A stretch of DNA of 64,000 bases, taken from contig CAJOEZ010000001.1 in the NCBI GenBank assembly GCA_905233685.1, forward strand, positions 1 through 64,000. The letters are read 5' to 3'. The position numbers and the translations under genes are program-made. How positions within the stretch are numbered: position 1 is the first letter of the stretch; every line of letters starts with the position of its first letter. The DNA is from an uncultured Bacteroidales bacterium. Lineage in GTDB: Bacteria > Bacteroidota > Bacteroidia > Bacteroidales > F082. The notes under the pieces were generated by a model, which saw only the letters and a program-made list of their open reading frames with translations, was not told the origin of the DNA and did not search any database. Shown one piece after another: positions 41,365-49,953 of the stretch.

Positions 41365-42623
41365 GACGCTGGCTGTTTTTCTTCGGATTGGCTCTGGGTT
41401 GGTGCCACCTCATCGCACAAGACAAGCCTCTGATGCGCCAAATTCCCGACTACAGTTTCGCCCATTTCGAGCGCAACCACCTGATTTTCCCTGGCGACAG
41501 CACCGCGATGGAACGCTTTTATCAGAAAATGGATTCTGTCATTTTTTTCGGTCAGGGCAACGTGAGCATCATGCACATCGGCGGCTCACACGTACAAGGA
41601 GGAGTGTTTACCCAACAGTTCCGCGATAACCTGCTCAGTATCAGCACCGATTTGATTGGCGGACAGAACTTCGTCTTCCCGTTCACTGCGGGCAAAACCA
41701 ACAATCCCTCGCATTTCATGGCGAGCTATACGGGCGAGTGGACTTATTGCCGCAATGCCGTGCGCCGCGAGACTGACAAGCGCATGGGCTTGGCCGGTGC
41801 CGCTGTTACCACCACCGACCCTGAAGCTTCCATCAGCATCATTTCTCGCGAACGCTATCCCTCCGATTTGACCCCCGATTTCGACTTCAACAAGGTGACC
41901 GTGATCGGCTTCTCAGAGACGGAGAATGTGGTGCCCATGCTCAGTTATGACGGCTCCGTCATCCAAGGCGAGTATGACGAATGGCAGTCCACCTATACCT
42001 TCCAACTGCCTGATTACACGGACTCTATATGCATCTGTTTCGGTTCTGTGGAAGGCGAGTTCACCCTCACGGGCATCCTGTTGAAAAGTGGCATGACGGG
42101 CATTAGCGTGCACGGCGTGGGCGTCAACGGAGCCAGTGTGCCGTCCTACCTGCGCTGCGACGACTTCGAGCGCGATCTTAACCTCATCAAGCCCGACCTC
42201 ATCATTTTCGGTATCGGCATCAACGATGCGGCAGAGAAGGACTTTGATAAAGAGACGTTTAAGGAGAATTACGGCGAGCTCATCAACATCATGCAGCGCG
42301 TCAACCCCGACTGCGCCCTGCTTTTCGTGACCAACAACGACAGCTTCAAGCGCATTAAAAAAAAGAAATATGAAGTGAACCCCAACGGAAAGGTCGTCCA
42401 GCAGGCTTTCATGGAGATGGCGAAGGAGTACGGCGCCGCTGTATGGGACCAATTCGACGTGATGGGCGGCCTCCGCTCCATGCAAGCCTGGGAAAAGGCT
42501 GGACTAGCCCAAAAGGACAAAGTGCACTTCACCCGCGAGGGCTACAAACTGATAGGCGACTTGCTCTATAACGCATTGATTGAAAGCTATATGCAACACG
42601 TAAGACAAAACAAGAAACGATAG
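41361..42623 (+). CDS. Second SGNH hydrolase-like protein
   Basis: 420 aa from ATG 41361 (MRRWLFFFGLALGWCHLIAQ), a signal peptide ending near IAQ. SGNH motifs are IMHIGGSHVQGG, where the usual GDS is GGS with Ser kept, LIIFGIGINDAAEKD as the Gly-Asn block, and KDKVHFTREGYKLIGD with the catalytic His. A paralogue of the preceding gene, as in pairs with one transferase and one esterase. The upstream ATG at 41343 is inside the preceding gene. It ends 2 bp before the MBOAT start. Confidence 0.82.
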   Translation: MRRWLFFFGLALGWCHLIAQDKPLMRQIPDYSFAHFERNHLIFPGDSTAMERFYQKMDSVIFFGQGNVSIMHIGGSHVQGGVFTQQFRDNLLSISTDLIGGQNFVFPFTAGKTNNPSHFMASYTGEWTYCRNAVRRETDKRMGLAGAAVTTTDPEASISIISRERYPSDLTPDFDFNKVTVIGFSETENVVPMLSYDGSVIQGEYDEWQSTYTFQLPDYTDSICICFGSVEGEFTLTGILLKSGMTGISVHGVGVNGASVPSYLRCDDFERDLNLIKPDLIIFGIGINDAAEKDFDKETFKENYGELINIMQRVNPDCALLFVTNNDSFKRIKKKKYEVNPNGKVVQQAFMEMAKEYGAAVWDQFDVMGGLRSMQAWEKAGLAQKDKVHFTREGYKLIGDLLYNALIESYMQHVRQNKKR

Positions 42624-42625
42624 GC

Positions 42626-44491
42626 ATGGAAGGATTTCTCAACATAGCATCCGAGTTCTTCCTGAACCTTTTCTCCTTCGACAAGGCACATCCCCTGCTG
42701 TTCACGCAGTTCTATTTCTGGGCCTTTTTCGCCATCGTGTTCGCCTTCTTCTGCCTATTCAAAAACAAGTGCTTGCTGCGCAACGCCTTCTTGTTTTTCG
42801 TCAGCCTGTTTTTCTACTACAAGACCAGCGGCCTCTTCACTTTAATCTTGATTTTCATTACTTTATACGATTTCTTCGCAGGCAAGTGGCTGCATTCGCG
42901 AAAGAAGGACTGGAGCCGAAATACCGTGCTGGCGCTCAGCGTGATAGTGAATCTGTCCATCCTTTGCTACTTCAAGTACGCTTATTTCCTCACGGATGTC
43001 GTCAACAACCTGTTCCACACCGAGTTCCGCGTGTTTGACGTGTTCTCATGGGTCGGCAACGAAATCACGCATAGCAACCGCTTCAATGTCGATGAAATCC
43101 TGCTGCCCGTGGGCATTTCGTTCTACACCTTCCAAGCCATCAGCTACATCATGGACGTGTATCGCAAGCGCATCGAACCCGTGCGAAACATCTTCGATTT
43201 CGGCTTCTATGTCAGCTTTTTCCCCCAGTTGGTGGCAGGTCCCATCGTGAGGGCCAACGAGTTCATCCCGCAGCTGCACAAGCCCTATTTCCTCGGACGC
43301 AAGCAGTTCGGCATCGCCGTGTTTTGGATTATGAATGGCTTGGTGAAGAAAATCGTCCTCAGCGACTACATCGCCGTCAATTTCATCGACCGCGTGTTTG
43401 AGCAACCTTTGTTATACACTGGTTTTGAGAACCTTATGGCCTTGTTCGGCTATTCGCTGCAAGTCTATGCCGACTTCTCTGGCTACACCGACATCGCCAT
43501 CGGCGTGGCCATGCTAATGGGTTTCTACCTGCCCAAAAACTTCAATTCGCCATACAAAGCCAAAAACCCGGGCGAGTTTTGGAAACGCTGGCACATGTCG
43601 CTCTCGCGCTGGCTGCAAGACTACCTCTACATCCCCCTCGGCGGCAACCGCAATGCCACTTTCGGCTCGTTCTGCATCATCATTATGATTGCCGCCATTG
43701 CGGTGTTCCTTTCGGGAAGCTGGTGGGTTGGCTTGGGTATCGGTGTGCTTGCGGTGATATTGGCTTTGGTGGCCATTTTCAAGCCCGAGAAGCGCAAAAA
43801 AATCACCACCAACATCAACGCGATGGACACGATGCTGCTCGGCGGACTGTGGCACGGCGCCTCGTGGAACTTCATGATTTGGGGTGGCTTGAACGGCATC
43901 GGCATGATTTTCTACAAGTTCTGGCGCGACTGGAGCATTTACGGGCGCACTTTGTTTATCTTGGCAGTCACTTTCGGCCTTCGTCTGTTATGCGTTTTCG
44001 TGCCGCAGCCTGTATTCAACGTGCTCTTTGTGTGGTGCATCATCATTCTTGGCGGAAACCTTATCCGCATGATTTACAACCTGTTTGGCGGCAAGAAGGC
44101 ATGGCAGTGGCTGCAAGACGCTTGGGCCATTTTCCAGACCTTCACCTTCATCACCTTCACGCGCTTGTTCTTCCGCAGCGGCTCCAACCTCGACCCCGCC
44201 GAGGCCAACGAAACCGCTTGGAACACCGCCAAAAACATGGTGAACCAGATGGGTAGCCATTGGCGTTTGGAGCAAATTCCAGACATTATCATTCATTATC
44301 GCAACGTGTTCATTCTCATTATCATAGGTCTGATAATCCATTGGCTGCCCGAGAACTTCAAGCGGCGTTACCGCATTTGGTTTGCCAAGATGCCCTTGCC
44401 ACTAATGGTCGTCGTTTGCGCCCTCATCGTCTTCGTGATTTACCAGTTCATCACGGCGGATTTGCAGTCGTTTATTTATTTCCAATTTTAA
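42626..44491 (+). CDS. MBOAT family membrane O-acyltransferase
   Basis: 621 aa with about 12 hydrophobic helices. The MBOAT hallmarks are LLPVGISFYTFQAISYIMDV near residue 156, FFPQLVAGPIVRA near 196, NPGEFWKRWHMSLSRWLQDY near 315, and GGLWHGASWNFMIWGG near 408 with the catalytic His. It resembles AlgI/PatA/DltB enzymes that carry acyl groups across the inner membrane for transfer to an external polymer by the SGNH proteins. Fourth gene of the operon. A 10-bp gap leads to the nitrilase gene. Confidence 0.92.
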   Translation: MEGFLNIASEFFLNLFSFDKAHPLLFTQFYFWAFFAIVFAFFCLFKNKCLLRNAFLFFVSLFFYYKTSGLFTLILIFITLYDFFAGKWLHSRKKDWSRNTVLALSVIVNLSILCYFKYAYFLTDVVNNLFHTEFRVFDVFSWVGNEITHSNRFNVDEILLPVGISFYTFQAISYIMDVYRKRIEPVRNIFDFGFYVSFFPQLVAGPIVRANEFIPQLHKPYFLGRKQFGIAVFWIMNGLVKKIVLSDYIAVNFIDRVFEQPLLYTGFENLMALFGYSLQVYADFSGYTDIAIGVAMLMGFYLPKNFNSPYKAKNPGEFWKRWHMSLSRWLQDYLYIPLGGNRNATFGSFCIIIMIAAIAVFLSGSWWVGLGIGVLAVILALVAIFKPEKRKKITTNINAMDTMLLGGLWHGASWNFMIWGGLNGIGMIFYKFWRDWSIYGRTLFILAVTFGLRLLCVFVPQPVFNVLFVWCIIILGGNLIRMIYNLFGGKKAWQWLQDAWAIFQTFTFITFTRLFFRSGSNLDPAEANETAWNTAKNMVNQMGSHWRLEQIPDIIIHYRNVFILIIIGLIIHWLPENFKRRYRIWFAKMPLPLMVVVCALIVFVIYQFITADLQSFIYFQF

Positions 44492-44501
44492 ACAACAGCC
44501 C

Positions 44502-45293
44502 ATGAACAACCTCAACATAGCATACATCCAAGCCGACCTCAAATGGGAGGACAAAGCTGCCAACTTGCAGCATTTCAGCGAATTGTTGGAACAAGTACAG
44601 CCCGAAACAGACCTGATTCTCCTTCCCGAAACCTTCACCACGGCCTTCCCTGTCGATCCGAAAGTCTTCGCCGAAACCGAAGACGGCCCGACAATGCAAT
44701 GGCTTCAGAATCAAGCCAAAGCAAAAAATGCCGTCATCGCCACCACCTTCCCTTTGGAAAAAGACGGGCATTACTACAACAGCCTCGTCTGGATGCGTCC
44801 CGACGGCAGCTATGAGCTGTATTTCAAGCGCCACACTTTCACCATGGGCGGCGAGGACAAACTTGTGGAACGCGGTGAGAAACAACTGATTGTGGAATTG
44901 AACGGCTGGCGCATCAGGCCGATGGTCTGCTATGACATCCGCTTCCCCGTATGGGCGCGAAACTGCTACCAAAACGGGCAATACGAATATGATTTGGCTT
45001 TCTATCTCGCCAATTTCCCTGATTCGAGGATGGTGGTCTGGAATACGCTCCTTGTGGCCCGCGCCATCGAGAACCAAGCTTATTGGATAGGCGTGAACCG
45101 TGTGGGCGAGGATGCCAACGGATTGCATTACAGTGGTGAGTCACAGGTGATTAACTCCCGCGGTGAGGTCATCTCCAAGGCCGAGCCTTATCAAGAAACC
45201 GTGCTGCACTGCACTTTGGATTACGAGAAACTACAGCATTTCCGTGAGAAATTCCCTTTGGGGCCAGACTGGGATAAATTCGAGATAGTTTAG
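44502..45293 (+). CDS. Nitrilase-family omega-amidase (YafV/Nit2-like)
   Basis: 263 aa cytoplasmic carbon-nitrogen hydrolase with the complete triad: Glu43 in LLPETFTTAF, Lys109 in YFKRHTFTMGG, and Cys143 in MVCYDIRFPVW. Similarity of layout suggests an omega-amidase acting on 2-oxoglutaramate or 2-oxosuccinamate, or on deaminated glutathione. The position just after MBOAT (10 bp) may be only a shared transcript. A REP-like inverted pair lies directly after its stop. Confidence 0.88.
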   Translation: MNNLNIAYIQADLKWEDKAANLQHFSELLEQVQPETDLILLPETFTTAFPVDPKVFAETEDGPTMQWLQNQAKAKNAVIATTFPLEKDGHYYNSLVWMRPDGSYELYFKRHTFTMGGEDKLVERGEKQLIVELNGWRIRPMVCYDIRFPVWARNCYQNGQYEYDLAFYLANFPDSRMVVWNTLLVARAIENQAYWIGVNRVGEDANGLHYSGESQVINSRGEVISKAEPYQETVLHCTLDYEKLQHFREKFPLGPDWDKFEIV

Positions 45294-45364
45294 GTCCCTG
45301 AGCCCTGAGCCTGTCGAAGGGTCGAAGGGCCGACCATTAATGACGGTGCTTCGACAGGCTCAGC
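45293..45364. repeat. Inverted pair of REP-like elements (hairpin)
   Basis: CTGAGCCTGTCGAAG at 45305-45319 and CTTCGACAGGCTCAG at 45349-45363 form a perfect 15-bp inverted repeat around 29 nt. Single copies of the same core are at 23869 and 37440. The hairpin could end the upstream transcript. Confidence 0.8.
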
Positions 45365-45413
45365 AACCTGCATTAACTGAACAACTGAATAACTGACAAC
45401 TATCAACTGAAAA

Positions 45414-45854
45414 ATGCTAACCGTTTTCTCCGACGAATACTACATGAAGCAGGCTTATCAAGAAGCTGAAAAAGCTCTTGAAGCCGAGGAAATCCCGATC
45501 GGGGCGGTGGTGGTGTGCAACAACATAATCATCGCCCGCGGCCACAACCAGACCGAAACCCTCAACGACGTGACCGCCCATGCCGAGATGCTCGCCATTA
45601 CCGCTGCGGCCAATGCTTTGGGCGCCAAATATTTGGACGAATGCACACTCTACGTCACGCTGGAGCCCTGCCCCATGTGTGCCGGAGCCTTGTGTCACGC
45701 CCACATCGGCAAGGTGGTCTGGGCTGCCGATGACCCGAAAAATGGCTTTTCGCGATTCGGTAACATGCTGCATCCCAAGACGAAAACCAAAACCGGTGTG
45801 ATGCACGACGAATGCCTCGCCCTGCTGACAGAGTTTTTCAAGAAGAGGAGGTAA
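45414..45854 (+). CDS. tadA: tRNA-specific adenosine deaminase
   Basis: 146 aa. It deaminates A34 to inosine in tRNA-Arg(ACG). The zinc-dependent deaminase motifs are TAHAEMLAI (HAE) near residue 58 and VTLEPCPMCAGALCHAHIG near residue 82. Normal length. It is preceded by the REP-like hairpin and followed by the AraC-type gene, which has its own promoter. No -7 box is obvious upstream. Confidence 0.94.
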   Translation: MLTVFSDEYYMKQAYQEAEKALEAEEIPIGAVVVCNNIIIARGHNQTETLNDVTAHAEMLAITAAANALGAKYLDECTLYVTLEPCPMCAGALCHAHIGKVVWAADDPKNGFSRFGNMLHPKTKTKTGVMHDECLALLTEFFKKRR

Positions 45855-45924
45855 TTTCTGCGCAAAATTGCCATTTTTGCGCATTTTTTTGATGATTTTT
45901 GCCGAAAACAGGGAGAATAAATGG

Positions 45925-45932
45925 TATTTTTG
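45925..45932 (+). promoter_or_regulatory. -7 promoter box for the AraC-type gene
   Basis: TATTTTTG, 23 bp upstream of ATG 45955; it excludes an upstream in-frame ATG at 45868. Confidence 0.5.
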
Positions 45933-45954
45933 TGCCGTTAGAAACAAGTACTCC

Positions 45955-46623
45955 ATGACTGGACCTTACCTGCTCATTTTGGTCATCATTTTGGTTTTAG
46001 TGATTGCTTTTTTAATCACTTTGTTAGTGCTGAACGACGGCACGAGGAAGATTATTTCTGCCAATGCCAAGTTGGTCGAGAACCAAAACGCCCTGCTTGA
46101 CCAGAACAAGCAACACGAAGACGACAAAAAAGAACTGAAGAACCAAATCAACGAACTGGAGGAGCAATTGAAGCAAAAAACGGGTGAGGAAGTGGCGCTG
46201 CTTCGAGAGCAAACCCGCCAGCACCGCGAGAACATCGAACTGACCGCCAACATCAGCGACGAGGATTTGATGGCCTGGTTGGACAAAAAAATGGACGAAA
46301 CGCGCCTTTACACCGATACAGACCTCAACCTAAAAACCATGGCGAACTCCCTCGGCCTGACACAACGGCGACTTGGCGCATTGTTCAAAAACAACCCGAA
46401 ATATGCCAGTTTGGGCGACTATCTCAACGAAAAACGCTTTTTGCTGTCCTGTCGCCTGTTGCGCGAAAAACCCAATTGGACCATCGAAGCCATTGGGGGA
46501 GAGGCAGGTTTCGGCAGCCGGCGTACCTTTCAAATGGAAATGAAACGCCGTTTAGGCATCACGCCTTTGCAGTATCGGCAGGGTTTGGAATCAGCACCCG
46601 CCGCTGCATCCAAGCGTAAATGA
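45955..46623 (+). CDS. Membrane-anchored AraC-type HTH protein
   Basis: 222 aa from ATG 45955. Residues ~5-27 are a transmembrane helix (LLILVIILVLVIAFLITLLV). Residues ~33-90 are a charged coiled coil (KLVENQNALLDQNKQHEDDK). The C-terminal ~110 residues are an AraC/HTH_18 domain: LKTMANSLGLTQRRLGALFK and AIGGEAGFGSRRTFQMEMKR. This looks like a one-piece regulator tethered to the membrane, or the output half of a TPR-type regulator that has lost its sensor. Its 3' end overlaps the convergent membrane gene by 65 bp. Confidence 0.82.
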   Translation: MTGPYLLILVIILVLVIAFLITLLVLNDGTRKIISANAKLVENQNALLDQNKQHEDDKKELKNQINELEEQLKQKTGEEVALLREQTRQHRENIELTANISDEDLMAWLDKKMDETRLYTDTDLNLKTMANSLGLTQRRLGALFKNNPKYASLGDYLNEKRFLLSCRLLREKPNWTIEAIGGEAGFGSRRTFQMEMKRRLGITPLQYRQGLESAPAAASKRK

Positions 46624-47185
46624 CAATGACTGCAATGGTGGGAATTTCCATCGGCAAGTTGGCCAAACCCGACTCAGGACCGACCAAAAGGAACGAAACA
46701 ACGGGTATAATGCTGGAAATGAGGATGTAAAGCACCATCCAAAGGCCCACTTGACGGAGCCTGCCACGATAACTAAAAGCAATGGCACAGCCCAAAGGCA
46801 GATAGACAAGCATCAGCGAAACGGCAACAGGCAGGCCAACGCTGTACATGATGGACGGAACCAATTCCGTCACAAACCCCGCGAGGTTCAGCGCAATGAC
46901 CACCCACCACCACACCGTGAGGGGGCGATAGAGCGGCTTCATGCCGCGCAACAATCCGACATACATCACCACAGCCCCGAAGGTCTGGACGATTCCGCGA
47001 ACCCAAGAGAGATGAGCATCGTTCATCCAATGCATCAGCGGCGCCCAATTGATGGCAGCCTGCAAGAGATAGCACACAAAAGCCGCCTCAATGAGCCAAC
47101 GGGGCAGGCCGCTATCCACATGATTCACAAGAGATTGAGTCTCGATGCTTACCGCCTCTTCGATGTGTTTTTGCTTCGTTTCCAT
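46559..47185 (-). CDS. Hypothetical polytopic membrane protein
   Basis: 208 aa from ATG 47185 (METKQKHIEEAVSIETQSLV). About six hydrophobic helices starting near residue 32 (WLIEAAFVCYLLQAAINWAP). Family not recognised. The start follows the -7 box by 6 nt, so the mRNA is probably leaderless. The last ~22 codons overlap the end of the convergent AraC-type gene. Confidence 0.72.
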   Translation of the reverse strand: METKQKHIEEAVSIETQSLVNHVDSGLPRWLIEAAFVCYLLQAAINWAPLMHWMNDAHLSWVRGIVQTFGAVVMYVGLLRGMKPLYRPLTVWWWVVIALNLAGFVTELVPSIMYSVGLPVAVSLMLVYLPLGCAIAFSYRGRLRQVGLWMVLYILISSIIPVVSFLLVGPESGLANLPMEIPTIAVIVIYAWMQRRVLIPNPADTAKA

Positions 47186-47190
47186 GGCTG

Positions 47191-47198
47191 CAAAAGTA
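47191..47198 (-). promoter_or_regulatory. -7 promoter box for the hypothetical membrane protein
   Basis: TACTTTTG on the minus strand, only 5 bp from ATG 47185, implying a leaderless transcript. Confidence 0.5.
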
Positions 47199-47323
47199 CG
47201 GTTTTTGCTGCAATGTTCTGAAAAAACGCGATATGTGTCCAAAAAATACAATTTGCCCGACCTCCAAACAACGAAGGTCGGGCAAATGTGCGATATTGGC
47301 TATCTTGCCAATTTCAAGTTTTC

Positions 47324-47821
47324 TTATTGGATGGTCTTGGTTTTGCTATATTCTAATTTCTCTGGATGGCTAGCAATCCATTCTATAAAATCAGCTTTGG
47401 AAGTAGAGTAACCAGCCGTTTCACCCTCGCCATTGATTAAGGCAATACGTGCATATTCAACCTGTTCCGGAAGTTCGGCTTCATTGTAAGTGACTTTACC
47501 TTCGATTTTTGCCTCAAACGGAACATTTACACTGATTTCTTTGGTCCAAGGCAATGTGGCATCTGTCACATCAACCATTTTTCCATCAGCATCTTTATAG
47601 GAAAAACTGTAATGGAAGCAGGGCGAAACGGTGTGTGTGGTCGTTTGACCAGTATTAATGTCGCCCGTTTTGAAAGTGTTGTCAATCTTGTACACCACCG
47701 TCTTCGTCGTTGGAGTAGGCGTTGGGTCAGGAGTAGGTGTTGGCTGCGGGTCTTTCTTGCATCCCGACAGCATCATGCCACCGATAAGCATGGTGGCGAG
47801 CAAAAACGTCATTTTTCTCAT
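47324..47821 (-). CDS. Lipoprotein with Pro/Thr linker
   Basis: 165 aa. A lipoprotein signal ends LSGC at residue 21, followed by CKKDPQ and a Pro/Thr-rich linker (PTPTPDPTPTPTT). The remainder (about 125 residues) looks beta-rich, including HTVSPCFHYSFSYKDADGK and IEGKVTYNEAELPEQVEYAR. No family recognised. Likely periplasmic-face or surface lipoprotein. It is monocistronic and has its own promoter. Confidence 0.75.
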   Translation of the reverse strand: MRKMTFLLATMLIGGMMLSGCKKDPQPTPTPDPTPTPTTKTVVYKIDNTFKTGDINTGQTTTHTVSPCFHYSFSYKDADGKMVDVTDATLPWTKEISVNVPFEAKIEGKVTYNEAELPEQVEYARIALINGEGETAGYSTSKADFIEWIASHPEKLEYSKTKTIQ

Positions 47822-47877
47822 TTTGTTGAAATTTTTAGGTTAAACATAAATTGAATAAAATTGAGCTAAAAGTGACG

Positions 47878-47885
47878 CAAAGATA
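47878..47885 (-). promoter_or_regulatory. -7 promoter box for the Pro/Thr lipoprotein
   Basis: TATCTTTG on the minus strand, 56 bp upstream of ATG 47821. Confidence 0.5.
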
Positions 47886-48022
47886 ACAAATTTCCATCAC
47901 GGTTGTCACTGATTTTTATAGCGTTAAGCCGAAAAATCGCGGTTTCTGCGCAAAGTTGGGCATTCTGCGCATTTCGCGTTCCAAAAACACATCATTTTGT
48001 GTTAAATTAGCGAGAAAATTTG

Positions 48023-48030
48023 TACCTTTG
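48023..48030 (+). promoter_or_regulatory. Promoter for the carboxyltransferase
   Basis: TACCTTTG (-7) with TTTG at 47996-47999, 35 bp upstream of ATG 48066. The AT-rich stretch 47886-47995 shows nothing else. Confidence 0.55.
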
Positions 48031-48065
48031 CAGCCCTAAACGAGAGCATAAAACACACAAAAATA

Positions 48066-49832
48066 ATGAAAAAAGAAGTAAAATTCAGCCTGGTTTACCG
48101 CGACATGTGGCAGTCGTCAGGCAAATACGTGCCACGCAAGGACCAATTGGAGCAAATCGCTCCTTTGATTATTGATATGGGTTGCTTTGATCGTGTGGAG
48201 ACCAACGGCGGTGCCGCCGAGCAAGTCAACCTGCTTTATGGCGAGAACCCCAATCCGTCCGTCCGTGCTTTCACGGCTGCATTACATAAAGGCGGCATTG
48301 AGTGTCATATGCTCGATAGAGCCCTTAACGCCCTGAGAATGAACCCCGTGCCCGCCGATGTGCGCCAATTGATGTACAAGGTGAAGAAAGCCCAAGGCGT
48401 GGACATCACCCGTATCTTCTGCGGCCTCAACGATGTGCGCAACATCATCCCGTCCATCCAATGGGCGAATGAAGCCGGCATGATCTCCCAAGCCGCTATG
48501 AGCATCACCTACTCGCAGGTACACACCGCCGAGTATTATTGCAAAATGGCCGACCAACTCATCGCTTCCGGCGCCAAGGAAATCGCCCTGAAGGACATGG
48601 CCGGTGTGGGCCGTCCCGCCTCGTTGGGCAAGATCGTGAACCATATCAAGACGCAACACCCTGAAATCAAGGTGCAATATCACGGCCACACCACCCCGGG
48701 TCTTTCGATGGCCTCGATGCTTGAGGTCTGCAAGGCTGGCTGCGACTATGTCGACGTGGCCATGGAGCCGTTGTCGTGGGGCACCGTGCACCCAGACGTT
48801 ATCAGCGTGCAGGCCATGCTGAAAGACGCTGGCTTCCTCGTGAAGGACATCGACATGAAGACCTATATGGCCGCCCGCAGCATGACGCAAAGCTTCATCG
48901 ACGACTTCCTCGGTTACTGGATCGACCCACGCAACCGTTACATCAACTCGTTGCTGTTGGGCTGCGGTTTACCCGGTGGCATGATGGGTTCGCTGATGGC
49001 CGACCTCAAGCCGGTACACGCCGCCATCAACATGAACCGCGAAAAGCAAGGTCTGCCCGCTTTGAGCGAAGACGAGATGCTCGTTGAGATGTTCCAAGAG
49101 GTGCAGGACATCTGGCCAAAGCTCGGCAACCCGCCCTTGGTAACGCCGTTCAGCCAATACACTAAGAACATCGCCCTGATGAACCTCTTCGCACTCAGCA
49201 AGGGCGAGCCACGCTATGAAACCAGCATCGACCCCGCCGCATGGGACATGATTCTCGGTAAGGCTGGCAAACTGCCTGGCACCTTGGCTCCCGAAATCGT
49301 GGAATTAGCCAAGAAGAAGGGCTTCGAGTTCTTCACGGGCAACCCGCAGGACAATTATCCCAATGCCTTACCGCACTTCATCGAGGAGATGAAAAAGGAA
49401 GGCTGGGACCGCGGTCAGGACGACGAGGAGCTGTTCGAATTTGCCATGCATGAGAAACAGTACCGCGAGTACAAGTCGGGCGAGGCCAAGCGTCGTTTCA
49501 ACCAAGAGTTGGAGGCCAAGATGAAGGAGAAGTTCGAGAAGGCTGGCGGCGAGGCCAAAATTCCGGACCTCCGTGCCCTGCGTCATCCCAACGCCGAGCC
49601 TGTCGTCGCTCCCGTCAGTGGCATCGTGATGTGGGAAGTCGACTTCGACGACAAGAGCGTCGCCCCCGCCCCCGGCAAGGTCTACAAGGAAGGCGACCTG
49701 CTGTGCGCCATCAACAGCCAGCACGGCATGGAACCCGTTTATGCCCTCTGGTCAGGCAAGATTGTTGAAGCCACGGCAGATCAAGGCAAGCGTGTCGCCA
49801 AGGGCGAAACCATCGCTTTCATAGAAAAATAA
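48066..49832 (+). CDS. Oxaloacetate decarboxylase/pyruvate carboxylase subunit B-like carboxyltransferase
   Basis: 588 aa. The N-terminal TIM-barrel carboxyltransferase (residues ~5-290) shows FSLVYRDMWQS, ETNGGAAEQ, EIALKDMAGVGRP with the central Lys, and KVQYHGHTTPG (metal-binding His pair). A PC/OADA linker follows (TPFSQYTKNIALMN). The C-terminus is a biotinyl-lipoyl-like domain, APVSGIVMWEV ... GDLLCAINSQHGMEP ... VAKGETIAFIE. The acceptor region usually reads EAMKM; here it is NSQHGM with His553 where the biotin Lys should be. It may depend on a separate biotin carrier. Expected to shuttle carboxyl groups between oxaloacetate, pyruvate or methylmalonyl-CoA; exact substrate unknown. Confidence 0.82.
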   Translation: MKKEVKFSLVYRDMWQSSGKYVPRKDQLEQIAPLIIDMGCFDRVETNGGAAEQVNLLYGENPNPSVRAFTAALHKGGIECHMLDRALNALRMNPVPADVRQLMYKVKKAQGVDITRIFCGLNDVRNIIPSIQWANEAGMISQAAMSITYSQVHTAEYYCKMADQLIASGAKEIALKDMAGVGRPASLGKIVNHIKTQHPEIKVQYHGHTTPGLSMASMLEVCKAGCDYVDVAMEPLSWGTVHPDVISVQAMLKDAGFLVKDIDMKTYMAARSMTQSFIDDFLGYWIDPRNRYINSLLLGCGLPGGMMGSLMADLKPVHAAINMNREKQGLPALSEDEMLVEMFQEVQDIWPKLGNPPLVTPFSQYTKNIALMNLFALSKGEPRYETSIDPAAWDMILGKAGKLPGTLAPEIVELAKKKGFEFFTGNPQDNYPNALPHFIEEMKKEGWDRGQDDEELFEFAMHEKQYREYKSGEAKRRFNQELEAKMKEKFEKAGGEAKIPDLRALRHPNAEPVVAPVSGIVMWEVDFDDKSVAPAPGKVYKEGDLLCAINSQHGMEPVYALWSGKIVEATADQGKRVAKGETIAFIEK

Positions 49833-49886
49833 AGCCCCTTTAGAGATATTTTGTCCCTAAAATAACAAGCGTGGCACTATATTTGC

Positions 49887-49894
49887 TAATTTTG
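49887..49894 (+). promoter_or_regulatory. -7 promoter box for first beta-barrel gene
   Basis: TAATTTTG, 59 bp upstream of ATG 49954. Confidence 0.5.
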
Positions 49895-49953
49895 CCGCGT
49901 TTTTGAATTGAGAACAATTTATCAACCTAATTATTAACCAAAACTCATTAAAA

